DNA of 64,000 bases, taken from contig JAOTOM010005185.1 of the NCBI GenBank assembly GCA_034440615.1, forward strand, positions 1,242,001 through 1,306,000. Direction: 5' to 3'. The stretch comes from Ashinkailepas kermadecensis. Its lineage: Eukaryota; Arthropoda; Thecostraca; Neolepadidae. The notes beneath the pieces are model-generated. The model did no database searches, was not told where the DNA came from, and saw only the letters and a list, made by a program, of their open reading frames with translations. Position 1 is the first letter of the stretch; every line of letters starts with the position of its first letter. Shown piece after piece: positions 51,620 through 62,125 of this stretch. The translations under genes were made by a program, and so were the position numbers.

Positions 51620-54600
51620 GTAATTATTGGCGTTTCATCGCCCGTTCTCATTATGTCACTGACTTGCTAAGCTAGGGATTCTGATTTGTCTGCGAGCCTC
51701 CTCCGCATGACGGTGAACTGCGCGTCAATTGTTTGTCACCTTATTTGTTCAATCACCGTGCCAGTGTTTGTCACATGGTCTGTCGCAGCATATTATTGGT
51801 TTCCATTCATTATGAATTCAATCGGTAAGAAATTGAGCATGGCTAGATGGGACAAAATGCATTGTGACCTTCAGGACAGCATGACATCCACACTGTACGA
51901 CGGATGCTGCGCTGCCTGGCGCGCCCCGCCAGCGCGTCGGCACGAGCGTGACCTTGTGTCCTGGTGCGCAGCTCGGTCAGGTCTGTCGCTCACCGGCGAA
52001 CACTCGTCCACGCTCACGCCGATGCACCTGCGCAAGGCCAAGCTCATGTTCTTCTGGTCACGCTACCCGAGCTCGTCCATCCTCAAGTCGTTCTTCCCCG
52101 ACATCAACTTCAACAAGAACAACACGGCGCAGCTCGTCAAGTGGTTCAGCAACTTCCGGTGAGTGTGGCCAGTGTCCCAGCCATGGTCGGAGACACCCAC
52201 CTGTGTGAGAATTCGTCAGCATTGCCAGTCGTTGGTACTGGTCTGTTGGTGCTGCCGTGTAGCAATAGACTGTCAATCGTTTCTTTTTAAAGACATCTTT
52301 TCTGAACGTGTGCCAGGGTGGCTTTTCGGCATCAGGATCCCTATTGAAGTTCGTGGTGCATGCTAAGCCGGAGCTTGCCGCAAAAACTGCGAGCCCACCA
52401 CCGGAACGGCGATTTCCGTTTAACTGCCACCAATGATCCGAAATAACCGCCCGGCCCCGCTACTCCATGTCCTTGTGCTCCGATGTAATTGTTACTCCCC
52501 AATCTCATCGGACCCGTAAATGTATCCGGTTTCTCGATTTTGATGCGTCACGATCCGCTTTGAGCGTAGCCCAATGCGACAGAAGATAGACCTGCCAGGG
52601 CCCCGGAGCAGCTCGGAGTCTGCCCTGCCATAATATGGGAGACTAATGCCCGTCGCGAATCTATTAATTCAGCGACCAAGGTCGAAAATATGATAAACAC
52701 CAGTATATGAGGCCACACATAAATGGCAAATGGGATGTCGGTGAATGTCTATCGGACATAGTTTGCCTACGGGATGTTTTTAGGAATACTAGCCAAATTT
52801 CGCTTGAATATGTGCCTATGTAGCAGGATAGGGACAGGAAATATTCTGTGAGAATACATACACGTGCCACCGGACGAACACGTACCACCGGAGCCCTTCT
52901 TGGGGATGTCCAACCCAACCCAACCCAACCTGTGGCTGGTGACTCGGTGGCTGTCGACCCTGGCGCGTCGACAGCCACCGACAAAAAAAAACACACTAAA
53001 AGACAACCACCTATTTAAAAGTTACAGTGACAAGCGAACTGACCACACAATGACCGTCCAGGTCGAGATCCAGATGGGGAGTCCACCAACAGCCGCCCAC
53101 CGCACAACACAGCAGTAAATCTCGCTCAGCCAACCATCGATTTGCGCCGTGTGCGAGCGCCGGCCCCTGACCGACTTCCCCTGACCGACTGTCACAGTTT
53201 GTCGCCGACTCCGACTCTTAATCACCCATACCTCGCGCCGTGTGCCGGGAGGGGAGCCGGCTCTCGCGGCGGCTCGTTCTTTATCCGCCCTCCGGCGACA
53301 AATGGAGGGTACCGGGCCGAGCCGGACGCCCTCCGCTTCAGCATCGATTGCGTCGCGGCGGGGATGCACAGTCGAGCCGGTCATCCTGGAGGGGTCGTAG
53401 GGATGAAGCCAGGATGTGGAAGCGTCGCAGAAGTAGGGGAACGTCCTTCCCAAGTCATTCGCAAGTATAGATAAACGGCTGAAGCTGGCCTAGAGCGTTT
53501 CGTACGGGCCGGTATGCGCACCCCGCCAACCAGTCTGGGCAATACGAAGGTTTGGGCGACTTCGCATCCCTGACGAAGTGGCCTGGTGTCTCGGCCGACT
53601 GCAGCTGCCCAGGTTGAAAGTCCGTCTGGCATCAACAGCCAAGCCACAATGCGCCGAGAAACTTGCCAAGGTTCACTTGTTTAATGTCTTTATGAACCGG
53701 GCCGAAAGCACTTGCCGCGTGACCACAAGAACGGAAATCGAGCGCATAAGTGGATTTGGCGCAGTGGGTAGACCTCTGTGCGATTGCAGCACGTATGCCA
53801 GATGGACGCGGCGCAAGTCCACATCAAATAGGCCGGTGGAAGTTCCAACCTCTCAGTCGCATGCGCGCAAGTGTCTGCAGGCGGCCGTCGCCCACTTTGC
53901 CAGGTGACAGTGCGCGTACAGACGCCTAATTGTTGCCACCTGGGTGCCGGGAACGGTCCTCGAAGACGCACTTGCTCGGCGCATGATTAGTCCACACACG
54001 TGGATAATTGGAGTAGCTAGAGAGCATGCAGTGAACCAAGCCGCCGGGTAAAAAAGACGCGACCACCTACCCTCGTCAGAAAGATACAGATTGTTCTTAT
54101 TCTCCCTCCCTCCCCCTCCCCTCTCTCTCTTTTTCCCTAAAAAAGGTTCATGTGGCCGGAACGCACTCCGAACTGGCACCATGCGGCCGCCTTCGCGCCA
54201 ACCGGCCGCCCACGCCAGCTGTTCCGCCGAGCGGCATGGCTCACACCGACACCGGACCCCACACTGCCGCTCCGCCGACCCCACTCGGCCGCGCCAGATC
54301 GGTGACCGGTGACGTCACCAGCCCGTGGCCGGCGCGCGCTGCCGGTGTGTGCCGACACGTCACGTCGCTGTCACGTCACCTGGAGGCCGCGTGACGCGGC
54401 CGCCGACCGTCACAGGCGCCCGCCCGCCGCGGCGAAAGTGTGCCCTTGTGTGCACGCGCGTCGGCCTCGCCGCCGCCCGCGGCAATTATCACAGTCTTGG
54501 CATGAAATGTAGTCTCACTTTCATTGTCGTCTTTTTATGGGGCGCCGCCGACCGTGCTGAGCAGCCGTTGGCGACTTTCGACCAAGTGTTGATCGCGTCG

Positions 54601-57421
54601 CTGCCTGCCTGCCTGTGCACAGCAAGATGGGCTCATGACGGTCGCATGATGACCCCATGAAGCTGGCGTGTCAAGTGATGGGTCACAGGCCAGGTCACCC
54701 GTCCATCGTGCGATGGTAGAGATCAGTGACGTGGCCAAGGGGAGGACACGACGGCACTGCTCCCCGTCCCAGAAATGTCAGGAATATTTGCACTATGTTG
54801 ATGAAGCTCTGCATTACGACTTCTAGGGATACCCTAGCTGCTGTAGGGCACTCATGCAGTCTGTGGAGACCCCAGCCTCCGTAGGGGTACTCCCGCAGCC
54901 TGCAGAAGTACCTAGGTAGGGCCACTGGCGGATCTAGCCCACCGGTTTGGGGGGGGGGGCAACTTTCGGTTTTCGGCGTCAGCCCCTCCCCTCCCCCTCC
55001 CCCAGTGGCGAACCTAGGAATTACATCAGGGGAGGAGTCGAACGGATTTGGAGGGTGCCCCTTCTCCCGCTATTTTTGGTTAAAAGCACCGGATTTCGAC
55101 CACTATTTGGCAAAGGGGTCCATCGGAAGAAAAACATAATAATTGACAACATAGTTTCCTGTGTAGGGGCCCCAGCCTACCTCCACCGTTTCTATGTTAC
55201 CGGATTTTGTTCTTGCTTACCAAAACGTTCACGTTCTCGTTCAACGTCTTGTACCACGTCAACGTTCATGCACGTGTACACACTGGCGGATCCAATTTTG
55301 TCAACTCTTGCTGTAAGCAGAACCTAGAGCATGGAACCCTCGAGAAGAATCTACTATCTAGAATCTACTATGCGACCACACTGGCTTCCAAACAATTTTT
55401 TTAAAAAATGTAAAATTGTAGATTCTTTCATCCCGACGCTACTTTTTAACCTCCGCAAAGGTTACTGCATTTTAATTTAGTTGACTTCTGTTGGTTTCGG
55501 GGGGCCAAAAGGCACCATGGCCCCCTTTTAAGCGCTTCGGGGGGGGGGGGCATGGCCGGAATGGCCCCTCCGTGGATCCGCCAGTGTAAATACATACCTC
55601 CTGTTGCTATTCTTCTTGAAACAAATCAGTCAATGTAGCCTGTCTGTTCATCTTAGCAACCCCAACACCAACATACGAAACATGCTGCTCAACTGAGCTC
55701 AACTGGTCACTCGCACAAAACATCCTGTTCAAATTCCGCTTTCGAAATCTGGCTCACTGGGTCCACTTGCCCGTTACTGGCTAAACAAACGTCACGAACC
55801 TATCTGACGAAGGAATAATGAAACTGCTGATTTCGTCATCTCTTGCTGAAGCAGAACTTCAACAGCATAGAACCCTCGATATGTCAGAATCTACTATGCT
55901 ACCATATTGTGCTTCCAAAAAAATTATTAAAAAATACCTGTGAAATTGGAGATTATTTCACCCGGAAAGCTATTTTTTAACCTCAGCAAAGATTACTGCA
56001 TTTTAATTCAGTTTACTTTCGTTGGTTTGGGGGGGAAAGATACTATGGCCCCCTTTGAAGCGCTTGGGGGGGGGGGGGCATGGCCGGAATGCCCCCCCCC
56101 CCTGGATCCGCTAGTGGGTAGGGCATCCCGACGGAAAGCAAGGGGCATCCCAGTGGAGGGGTATATTTCCGGCACCGAACCCCCTGAAAAGCAATCGTGG
56201 CTGCGCCATTGACAGGGATGGGCTTTCTTTCCTCCACGTGGAGAAGTGGAGACTGGAAGTAGATTCCTGTTGTGCCTGTTTGCGTTTCGTACAACATCAC
56301 AAGCGACATATTATAAATTGATATCAAAATATAATAAACGCTGAGAACGCGGACTCCATTGCTATTCTCACCCGAATTCGCGCGCCTCATCCAGGACGTA
56401 GAGCGTAGGACCGTGCCCAGACGGAGGCCTGAAGCCACACGCCTCACCACGCGGCTGACCACCGCCGGGGGCGCTGGTGTCACGTGGTTGGTGACGTGTT
56501 CAGGCGGCCGTACCGGTGAATCGTTACTACCAGGGCCCCAGGCGGTGACTGACCGCACCACTGACCTGATCTGCGTGCCACACTACTGACCTGGCCTCCG
56601 TGTCACACCCGTCACCTGGCCTTCATGTCACTCGTCTCGTCCCTGCTGACGACGCCGTCTCTGTCCGCAGTGAGTTCTTCTACATCCAGATGGAGAAGTA
56701 CGCCCGCCAGTCGGTCAGCGAGGGCGTCAAGACGGCCGAGGAGCTGACGGTGGCCGCCGACAGCGAGCTACTGCGCGTGCTCAGTCTACACTACAACCGA
56801 AACAACCACGTCGAGGTACACACGGCTGCCCTCCCAGTACCCCTGCCACCCACCACCAACCTTTCCGACACCAGGCCACTCGAGACGAGCGATGAGTCGC
56901 CGAACTGGCCACCGATACGGTGTGCGTGCGTTAAAATCTGACCTGCGGGTCAGGGTCTCATAATGCGCACATGTTGCGATGTCCTCCAAGCCTCGCATGA
57001 CAATTATTTGCATCACCCTATCCTGATCACGTATATGAATAATCTGCCGGGTCGCTCCTCTCACTAGGCCACCTGGTCTGTGCATGCGTTTTGGCTGTCC
57101 TACGTGGCCGTGGTCAGGTACCGACACCTGAGCCACTTCTCTGATCCATCTGCTCTGTTCTGTTCTGTTCTGTTCTGTTTTGACCATCTTGCGCGGTCTG
57201 TTGCCCACTCCACATCTGACGGCGGCTCGCCATCGTTCCAGATCCCCTCGCACTTCCCGTACGTGGCCGAGGCGGCGCTGCGCGAGTTCTTCCGAGCGCT
57301 GCAGGCCGGCCGCGACGTCGAGCCCAGCTGGAAGAAGGCCATCTACAAGGTGATCGCGCGTCTCGACGAGAACGTGCCCGAATACTTCCGCCTGCCGAGT
57401 TTCCTGGAGCAGCTGGAGTGA
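49693..57421 (+). CDS. pros: Prospero homeobox transcription factor, four coding exons (spliced)
   Basis: Joined exons 49693-51619, 51972-52158, 56671-56815 and 57242-57421 give 2439 nt, an 812-residue protein plus stop, with all phases matching. Prospero/PROX1 is a nuclear DNA-binding regulator. In fly neuroblast lineages it enters the daughter cell and switches it from self-renewal to differentiation. It is also used in eye, glia and gut. Visible here: N-terminal [13 protein letters not shown] (residues 20-32); acidic run (139-148); basic KKRK (186-189); a helical Gln/Leu-rich segment (217-255); a conserved [14 protein letters not shown] block (341-354); poly-Gln broken by His (471-486); [17 protein letters not shown] (494-510); atypical homeodomain with WFSNFR (700-705); and the Prospero domain to the C-terminus, FLEQLE. 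The start is chosen because [10 protein letters not shown] leads directly into the conserved N-terminal block. I know the family blocks from arthropod Prospero proteins; no search was run. Confidence 0.95.
51620..51971 (+). other. pros: prospero intron 1 (352 bp)
   Basis: Phase-1 GT-AG intron just N-terminal to the homeodomain. It has two in-frame acceptors 9 bp apart, gtgcgcag (ending 51971) and gctcggtcag (ending 51980). Using the second would drop three residues (ARS) while keeping frame. I see no U12-type donor (rTATCCTT) or branch site (TTCCTTAAC) in it. Confidence 0.75.
51972..52158 (+). CDS. pros: prospero coding exon 2 (homeodomain)
   Basis: It encodes residues 643-705: a short linker, [18 protein letters not shown] and the rest of the homeodomain to WFSNFR. 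The exon ends in aacttccg|gtgagt (phase 2). The recognition helix carries the Prospero-class WFSNFR in place of the usual WFQNRR. A coding start further upstream, using the acceptor ending at 51874, is out of phase and rejected. Confidence 0.93.
54140..54515. promoter_or_regulatory. GC-rich block inside prospero intron 2
   Basis: CpG-dense, with gtgacgtcac near 54309-54318 and several cacgtca motifs (54357-54380). Candidate intronic enhancer or alternative promoter by composition only. Confidence 0.25.
54923..55018. mobile_element. Fragmentary TIR-element ends
   Basis: cactggcggatctag (54923-54937) is followed by a G-run, and about 65 bp later by cccagtggcgaacctagg (55001-55018). Both resemble terminal inverted repeats of the element at 55281-55586. 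They look like broken or nested ends of related elements; their partners are not identified. Confidence 0.45.
55281..55586. mobile_element. MITE-like TIR element, copy A (306 bp)
   Basis: It begins cactggcggatcca and ends tggatccgccagtg, perfect 14-bp terminal inverted repeats. A G-run followed by catggccggaatggcc lies near the right end. There is no transposase frame, so it is non-autonomous. Flanks cgtgtaca (left) and taaataca (right) share only taca, so the target-site duplication is unclear. Superfamily not assigned. Confidence 0.8.
55821..56116. mobile_element. MITE-like TIR element, copy B (about 296 bp)
   Basis: Direct-orientation, diverged copy of 55281-55586, alignable along its whole length. 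Shared features are ctcttgctg, gaaccctcga, gaatctactatg, gcattttaatt, the G-run and catggccggaatg. The right end ggatccgctagtg retains the TIR; the left end (aaactgctgattt) is degraded. Confidence 0.75.
56671..56815 (+). CDS. pros: prospero coding exon 3
   Basis: It completes Arg705 and encodes 706-753, from [13 protein letters not shown] to HYNRNNHVE, spanning the homeodomain/Prospero-domain junction. The acceptor is ctctgtccgcag and the donor gag|gtacac (phase 0). Confidence 0.95.
56816..57241 (+). other. pros: prospero intron 3 (426 bp)
   Basis: Phase-0 GT-AG intron with acceptor catcgttccag. It contains a (gttct)n pentanucleotide run at about 57153-57179, upstream of the acceptor, which also supplies pyrimidines. 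Confidence 0.85.
57242..57421 (+). CDS. pros: prospero coding exon 4 (Prospero domain, stop)
   Basis: 59 residues and TGA (57419-57421): [17 protein letters not shown], then [21 protein letters not shown] and the family-typical end FLEQLE. Third positions are strongly GC-biased, matching exon 1. Confidence 0.96.
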   Translation: MPSHFPYVAEAALREFFRALQAGRDVEPSWKKAIYKVIARLDENVPEYFRLPSFLEQLE

Positions 57422-58102
57422 GGGCGCCGAACGTCGAGTAGAGGCCTTGTGAGCGAGAGAGTGCGTGTACAGAGGCCGGATGGCGCCGCGGCCGGCCGCC
57501 GCTTATCGTGAATCCGTGGCCATAGATTCGTGTAGCTGTACAGACAAGGCACAGCGACCACCGCAGCACAGGGCTTCACCAGATGAGTTAACTAGTCACC
57601 CACCTAGTGCCCGCGCGCCCCCGGCACACATATCACCGCGGCCAGGCCGCCGCCGGCCGCAGGCCTTCTAGTCACAACGCATCCCGCTACTCCACCATAC
57701 CCGAGCGCGCGCATGCGACCCCTGCTGTACATATCCCCACTGTTTGTTACCGCCGTCTGCGAGCGTTGTTCCGATGTTGTTGCGTCGCGACGCAGACTGG
57801 GACACTCCATATCATACATTCCACGATGTGATGTACCCGTACCAGGTTATAGGCGGCGCCACTGGCGTCAGAGCGAAGCTGTACACGGTTGTAGGTGGCA
57901 GTGTCGGCGTATCTGTGCACAGCTACCGACCCAGATACGGTCGTAGTGAATGATGACGTATGGGGAGAGATAATATACACTGCAACTGAATTTCGTGCTC
58001 GTGAGTCCAGCAGACGAAGGCAAGACCGGCGCAAGTGCGAGGGCTGGTGCAGGAAGTAAATGAAATGGCAGCAACGTGAGGTATATTATCTTCTGCCTGC
58101 TA
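57422..58102 (+). other. pros: Presumed prospero 3' UTR
   Basis: Sequence after the stop has no further supported coding. I see no AATAAA on the + strand until 59221-59226, so a 3' UTR of about 1.8 kb that overlaps the minus-strand exon is possible. A closer non-canonical signal cannot be excluded. Confidence 0.4.
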
Positions 58103-58103
58103 T

Positions 58104-58449
58104 TTATTCGCTTCGCCTCGTAGAGTACAAGGAAATCCGACAACACAATGTGCATGACCAGAACACTATCGACGGTGTCGAAATGGAGTGCACAACAGGG
58201 TAGTATGTCCTCGGGCAGAGCGACGACCCCTCGGCCGCTAGAGCGGGCGCCAAACCCCTACTGTTCCCGGGCGGTAGCACCGTGTCGTGAACGTACAGGT
58301 AGTTGTGGTCGCCGGTCGCGGCCAGGCTCGGCACGTACAGGATGTCGTGCTTCGTGCATATCCGCAGAATCCTGAGCCGCACTCCTTCGCTTGTCATCGT
58401 CGTAATTGTACGAGTAGAAGATATCCTTGGTGGACATCCCGTACGTTTC
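58104..58449 (-). pseudogene. Probable last exon of an unidentified convergent gene, frameshifted
   Basis: On the minus strand an acceptor-like gtgggcag precedes 58449. The frame from there reads ETYGMSTKDIFYSYNYDDDK with coding-like third positions. About 60 bp on, the coding-like signal moves to the +1 frame (LRICTKHDILYVPSLAATGD, then HNYLYVHDTVLPPG; codons largely G/C-ending). Neither frame alone carries both. The + frame ends at a TAA that overlaps an AATAAA (58103-58108 on the + strand), a plausible poly(A) signal. The residues after PPG look less coding-like. I recognise no family. It may be a real exon with a sequencing indel, or a decaying gene. Confidence 0.45.
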
Positions 58450-58499
58450 CTGCCCACTTCCGACAGTTAGTAGAGAGTGAGACCAAGCGATACTAAGGC

Positions 58500-59990
58500 G
58501 ATATGGCTGGCTTGCTAGCATAGTGCGACAAAATAATAATTTTACACCCATAATTTGAATATACCCGAAATGAGAATTTACAGACGCGAATTGGCCTACG
58601 CATGGGTGAAGTATCGAAAATACAAACGAATCACAATACACACCTCTTCAACTTACCACATCACTATGCTAGCAGCCATCGGGACGCCACGAGGTGTCTG
58701 ATGTCAGTTGAGAATCTAACCGTCCATAACGGTTAACATATGACTGAAAGCATAGTCTCACGATACCCTTGGCCACGGTCCTCCTAAACCCGGTCCGACG
58801 AACAGTTAACCTAGAGTGACGGAATCGACGCTTACCCAAGCAACTTACTAAGGTCTGGACTTGTACAATGCGCTAAAAAATAAGTGCATTATATTCGAAG
58901 AAATTGACGACTTTTGAGTGTGATCACAATTCAAGTGCCTTCCGAAGCACTCAGGTACTAAAATAACTTGTTGCTCAAAAACCATGTTTGGCACCCCACG
59001 CTAAACCAGCGGCTCAATACAGAGCCAGTTTCTATGTGAAGTTGCTTGCGATTCATTTCGATTCGGTCCAAGGTAGGATTACACTCGTTGGCCACCCGTC
59101 GCCCCGGTGGATAGTTTCTGAATGTAATCTAATGTGTCTGTGCGAATCTTCAACATCATACGCGTCTACAGCCAGCCACCTCAAAGCAGAACATAATAAC
59201 AGTCTGCGAACCGGTCCCAGAATAAACTCACACCATGATAGGACTTCAGAAGATCGCAGCATTCTGAAGCGCACACCGCCCGCGGGCCGGTGGTCGGCAA
59301 CACAGCACCACACGGAGCGACTTGCACCTTCAGCCACCTTGAATCTGGCAGATGTCCTGGAGTAGCGGCCAGGTAATGTTATATCGGACTGGATTCGGTG
59401 AGGTTAGTTTTCCTATGCAACAGTTGGGAAGAACGCTGTCGTCATGAATCAACCTTCAAATGTCAGGCAAAATCGCATGTGTATATTTGTAACACCAGGC
59501 GGTATAGTGAACTGTGCATCGGTTGGTTCGCCCATGCCGTGTCACCATCTTTGTTCTCCTCCACACGTTGGGGAGGGGATTGTTCATGTCCGCGCAAGGT
59601 CACCGATACACCGGAGCTAACACCGCACGAATGGCGCTCTCACACACATACACGGTGAAGCTAACACGCTTCCTTCACCAAGGAACGAAACAAATGCAAA
59701 CCGAAGTGTAGCCACTTGACAGAACGTACACCATGATCACGAACAAACTGGCAAGTCTTCAAATGAACTACAACAGCGACAGCACGCACTTCCGGGACTT
59801 CTGTTGAGATCAGCGCGTACTCGGAATGACGCCGACGAACCATCGCACGCACACGTGCACGCGACACACTAGGCACTCGAGCCATCGGACGAGAAATACC
59901 ACCCGAGGAGTCGGCGACCAGAGTGGACAGGCCGGTCGAGAACACGAGCTCACCACAGAGCAGTTGTTCGCGCGGCGCCGCCCGACGCCG
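58500..59990. other. Downstream DNA; possible further minus-strand exon
   Basis: On the minus strand 59053-59180 reads as a normal-complexity peptide (AVDAYDVEDSHRHIRLHSET region) behind an acceptor-like ttctgctttgag. It could be an upstream exon of the convergent gene, but base use is not coding-biased and the donor is weak. AATAAA at 59221-59226 on the + strand is the nearest canonical signal for prospero. Nothing else is supported. Confidence 0.25.
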
Positions 59991-59997
59991 GTATGGG

Positions 59998-60085
59998 CAC
60001 CTCACCAGTCGTGGGAGGCCACCAGTCCAGTCACCACTCGTGGGAGGCCACCAGTCCAGTCACCAGTCGTGGGAGGCCACCAACA
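59998..60085. repeat. 29-bp tandem repeat, 3 copies
   Basis: Unit tcgtgggaggccaccagtcc followed by agtcaccag, with the third copy ending in aacac. Confidence 0.85.
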
Positions 60086-60458
60086 CGACGGCCTCCACAC
60101 GCTACAGTCGACCCGACCGACCCGCACCACCATGGCGCGCGTGCAGCCCTGCCGCCGCTGGCCGGAACCAGCCACGACGGCACGTCACCAGCGCTGACCG
60201 CGGCGGGTTGGACCGCCTACAGCCCTGCCGGCGCTCCGTGCCGGGTGCCGTATGTACAGCGGTCTGGCGGCCTGGTGACAGGCACAGTGCCTGGTGGAAG
60301 GTGGACGGGAACCGGGCGAGGCGGCACCGATAGACCACCAACACCGGAGCGACGACTGCTCGAAGCCCTGCGAACAACTTCGGGACGGCAGGACGCTGGG
60401 AGCAGCACCAGCAGCGGTCCACCACGAACTTCTGCTGTTGCTTTGAAGCGCCCGAGGA
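60086..60458. other. GC-rich DNA, nothing recognised
   Basis: Moderately GC-rich. The 276-codon + frame at 59993-60823 spans three different short repeats and has no domain, so it is not called. Confidence 0.4.
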
Positions 60459-60536
60459 CGAGTCGGTTACCGGAGTCGGTTACCGGAGTCGGTTACCGGA
60501 GTCGGTTACCGGAGTCGGTTACCGGAGCCGGTTACC
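60459..60536. repeat. 13-bp tandem repeat, about 6 copies
   Basis: Unit ggagtcggttacc; the last copy has gcc for gtc. Confidence 0.9.
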
Positions 60537-60703
60537 GGTGGCCGCGAGGTGTCCAGGCACGGCCGGCGTCTGTGCTGGGTACGGCAGTCGCCGCCGGACA
60601 CAGTCGGTATTCAACAGAGTGCAGCTCCACGCCGGAGTCCAGCAGGTCGGATTGGTCCAGCTGCGGCGTTTGGGCGATACCATGTCTCGTCAGATGGGGC
60701 GGC

Positions 60704-60757
60704 GACGGTACGGTACGGTACGGTACGGTACGGTACGGTACGGTACGGTACGGTACA
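60704..60757. repeat. (CGGTA)n pentanucleotide microsatellite, about 10 copies
   Basis: Uninterrupted cggta repeats. The run gives Tyr-Gly-Thr-Val-Arg repeat peptides on both strands as artefacts. Confidence 0.95.
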
Positions 60758-60759
60758 GC

Positions 60760-61660
60760 ACACACTCCCTTGGACAGGCAACACAGCTGCGTTTCCCATG
60801 TTAATTACCACCTTCCCACATGAAATGGGGAAAAGTGTTGAGGGAACAAAGTCCATCATTAACACGCGCGCCGGAGGGCCTCTCACATAACGCGCACCGA
60901 AGGGGGCGGATTCGATCCCCTCCTAAGATATAGTAAACTACTGAAGCTAGAAGCACACAATTTGGAGGGTAGATTACGGCTGTAGTGGACTGGCTTCAGT
61001 ATAAATGTCACGACCCTAGGGCAATGTCTTCAGGGTCAAATAAGGCCGAGATTGGCGGCCTCACCGCGCTACCGCGCCATCGTGCCGACGTAACCTCTGT
61101 GACCTTGAAAGCTCGGCGGCCGAGCGGTAGGGGGGGGGTCGCCCGGCCTGTCGGCACACTTTGCACCCCCCCTCGCTCCTATATTTACCCACATGTTTCG
61201 ATTTTTGGTGCATAGGAAATCGCTTATCAATTTTTAACAAGGTCACAAGATTGAATTACAATATCCCTGCCCGCTTGGGCGGCTTGCGCCCATCCCCTTC
61301 GGTGCGCGTGTTGATCCACTTCGTAGCATGTTCGGTCTCACGACGAAAAAGGACATCAGCCGACGTTTTCTACAGCAACTTTCTAATACACATTTAAACA
61401 CACCCCTGGGCACTTCACCAGCCGCCAGCCTCCATCTTTTCGAGCACCATTTTCGAGCGGGCTATGCCAGACAATGTGTTGCACGGTAACAATAAAAGGC
61501 TCACAAATTATCGTTGGCATTGTATAATGTATAATATCCGATATCACAAAGCTTTCTACCGCATTACACTACGTTGCCCGACTCTGCAAACCACTCTGCG
61601 CCACAGGGTGAGCACAAGTCTCACGGTATACGACAACCGCCAATGGAGAGTGCGGGTGGC
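60760..61660. other. Intergenic, nothing recognised
   Basis: A B-box-like ggattcgatccc occurs near 60907-60918 without a convincing tRNA fold around it. A G-run is near 61132-61138. No gene. Confidence 0.4.
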
Positions 61661-61667
61661 GCGGGCC

Positions 61668-61765
61668 GGCAGCAGCGGCAGCGGCAGCAGCGGCAGTAGC
61701 AGAAGCAGAAGCAGCAGCGGCAGTAGCAACAGCAGCACCAGCACCAGCAGCAGCGGAGCGACGCA
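61668..61765. repeat. Imperfect (AGC)n trinucleotide tract
   Basis: Interrupted agcagcggc, agaagc and accagc repeats over about 95 bp. Confidence 0.9.
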
Positions 61766-61913
61766 CCTGTGTGTCAGAGCCGGCCGAAGCAGCTGTGTGC
61801 AGGGAGGCGGTGGTCGCCGGTCGGTGGTCAGCTGGCTGACCGGCGTCCGCGGTCGAGCCGTCTCGAGTCGAGCCGCTGTCCTCGTCACTGGCGGACGAGT
61901 CGAGTTCACCTGC

Positions 61914-62125
61914 GACACCGAGGCCGGCCGGGTCAGCAGTTAATGACCTGCCGACGCCAGTCCGCCAACACTGCGACACCGGGGCCGGCCGGGTCAGCAG
62001 TTAATGACCTGCCGACGCCAGTCCGCCAATACTGCGACACCGGGGCCGGCCGGGTCAGCAGTTAATGACCTGCCGACGCCAGTACGCCACACTGCGACAC
62101 CGGGGCCGGCCAGGTCAGTAGGTGC
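61914..62125. repeat. 61-bp tandem repeat (second family), about 3.4 copies
   Basis: Units start with gacaccg at 61914, 61975, 62036 and 62096 (spacing 61, 61, 60). The unit contains ggccggccgggtcagcagtt and aatgacctgccgacgccagt. The sequence is unrelated to the 61-bp array at 16.8-18.6 kb. Confidence 0.93.

Larger units (their letters stand above)
52159..56670 (+). other. pros: prospero intron 2 (4.5 kb)
   Basis: GT-AG intron (gtgagt ... ctctgtccgcag) splitting the homeodomain from the rest of the Homeo-Prospero unit. It contains GC-rich blocks at about 53150-53450 and 54140-54510 and a TIR-element cluster at 54923-56116. No separate gene inside is supported. Confidence 0.85.

Noticed and set aside
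49830..51651. 597-codon frames on the + strand (second frame) and on the minus strand inside prospero exon 1
   Set aside because: Shadows of a very GC-rich exon that lacks AT-rich stop codons. The residues are Arg/Ala-rich without domains, while the first frame carries the Prospero blocks.
51875..51971. Longer prospero exon 2 starting after the acceptor-like ccttcag at 51874
   Set aside because: That junction is out of phase with exon 1 (phase 1), whereas acceptors at 51971 and 51980 are both in phase.
60895..60930. tRNA gene suggested by ggattcgatccc
   Set aside because: No matching acceptor or anticodon arms upstream at tRNA spacing.
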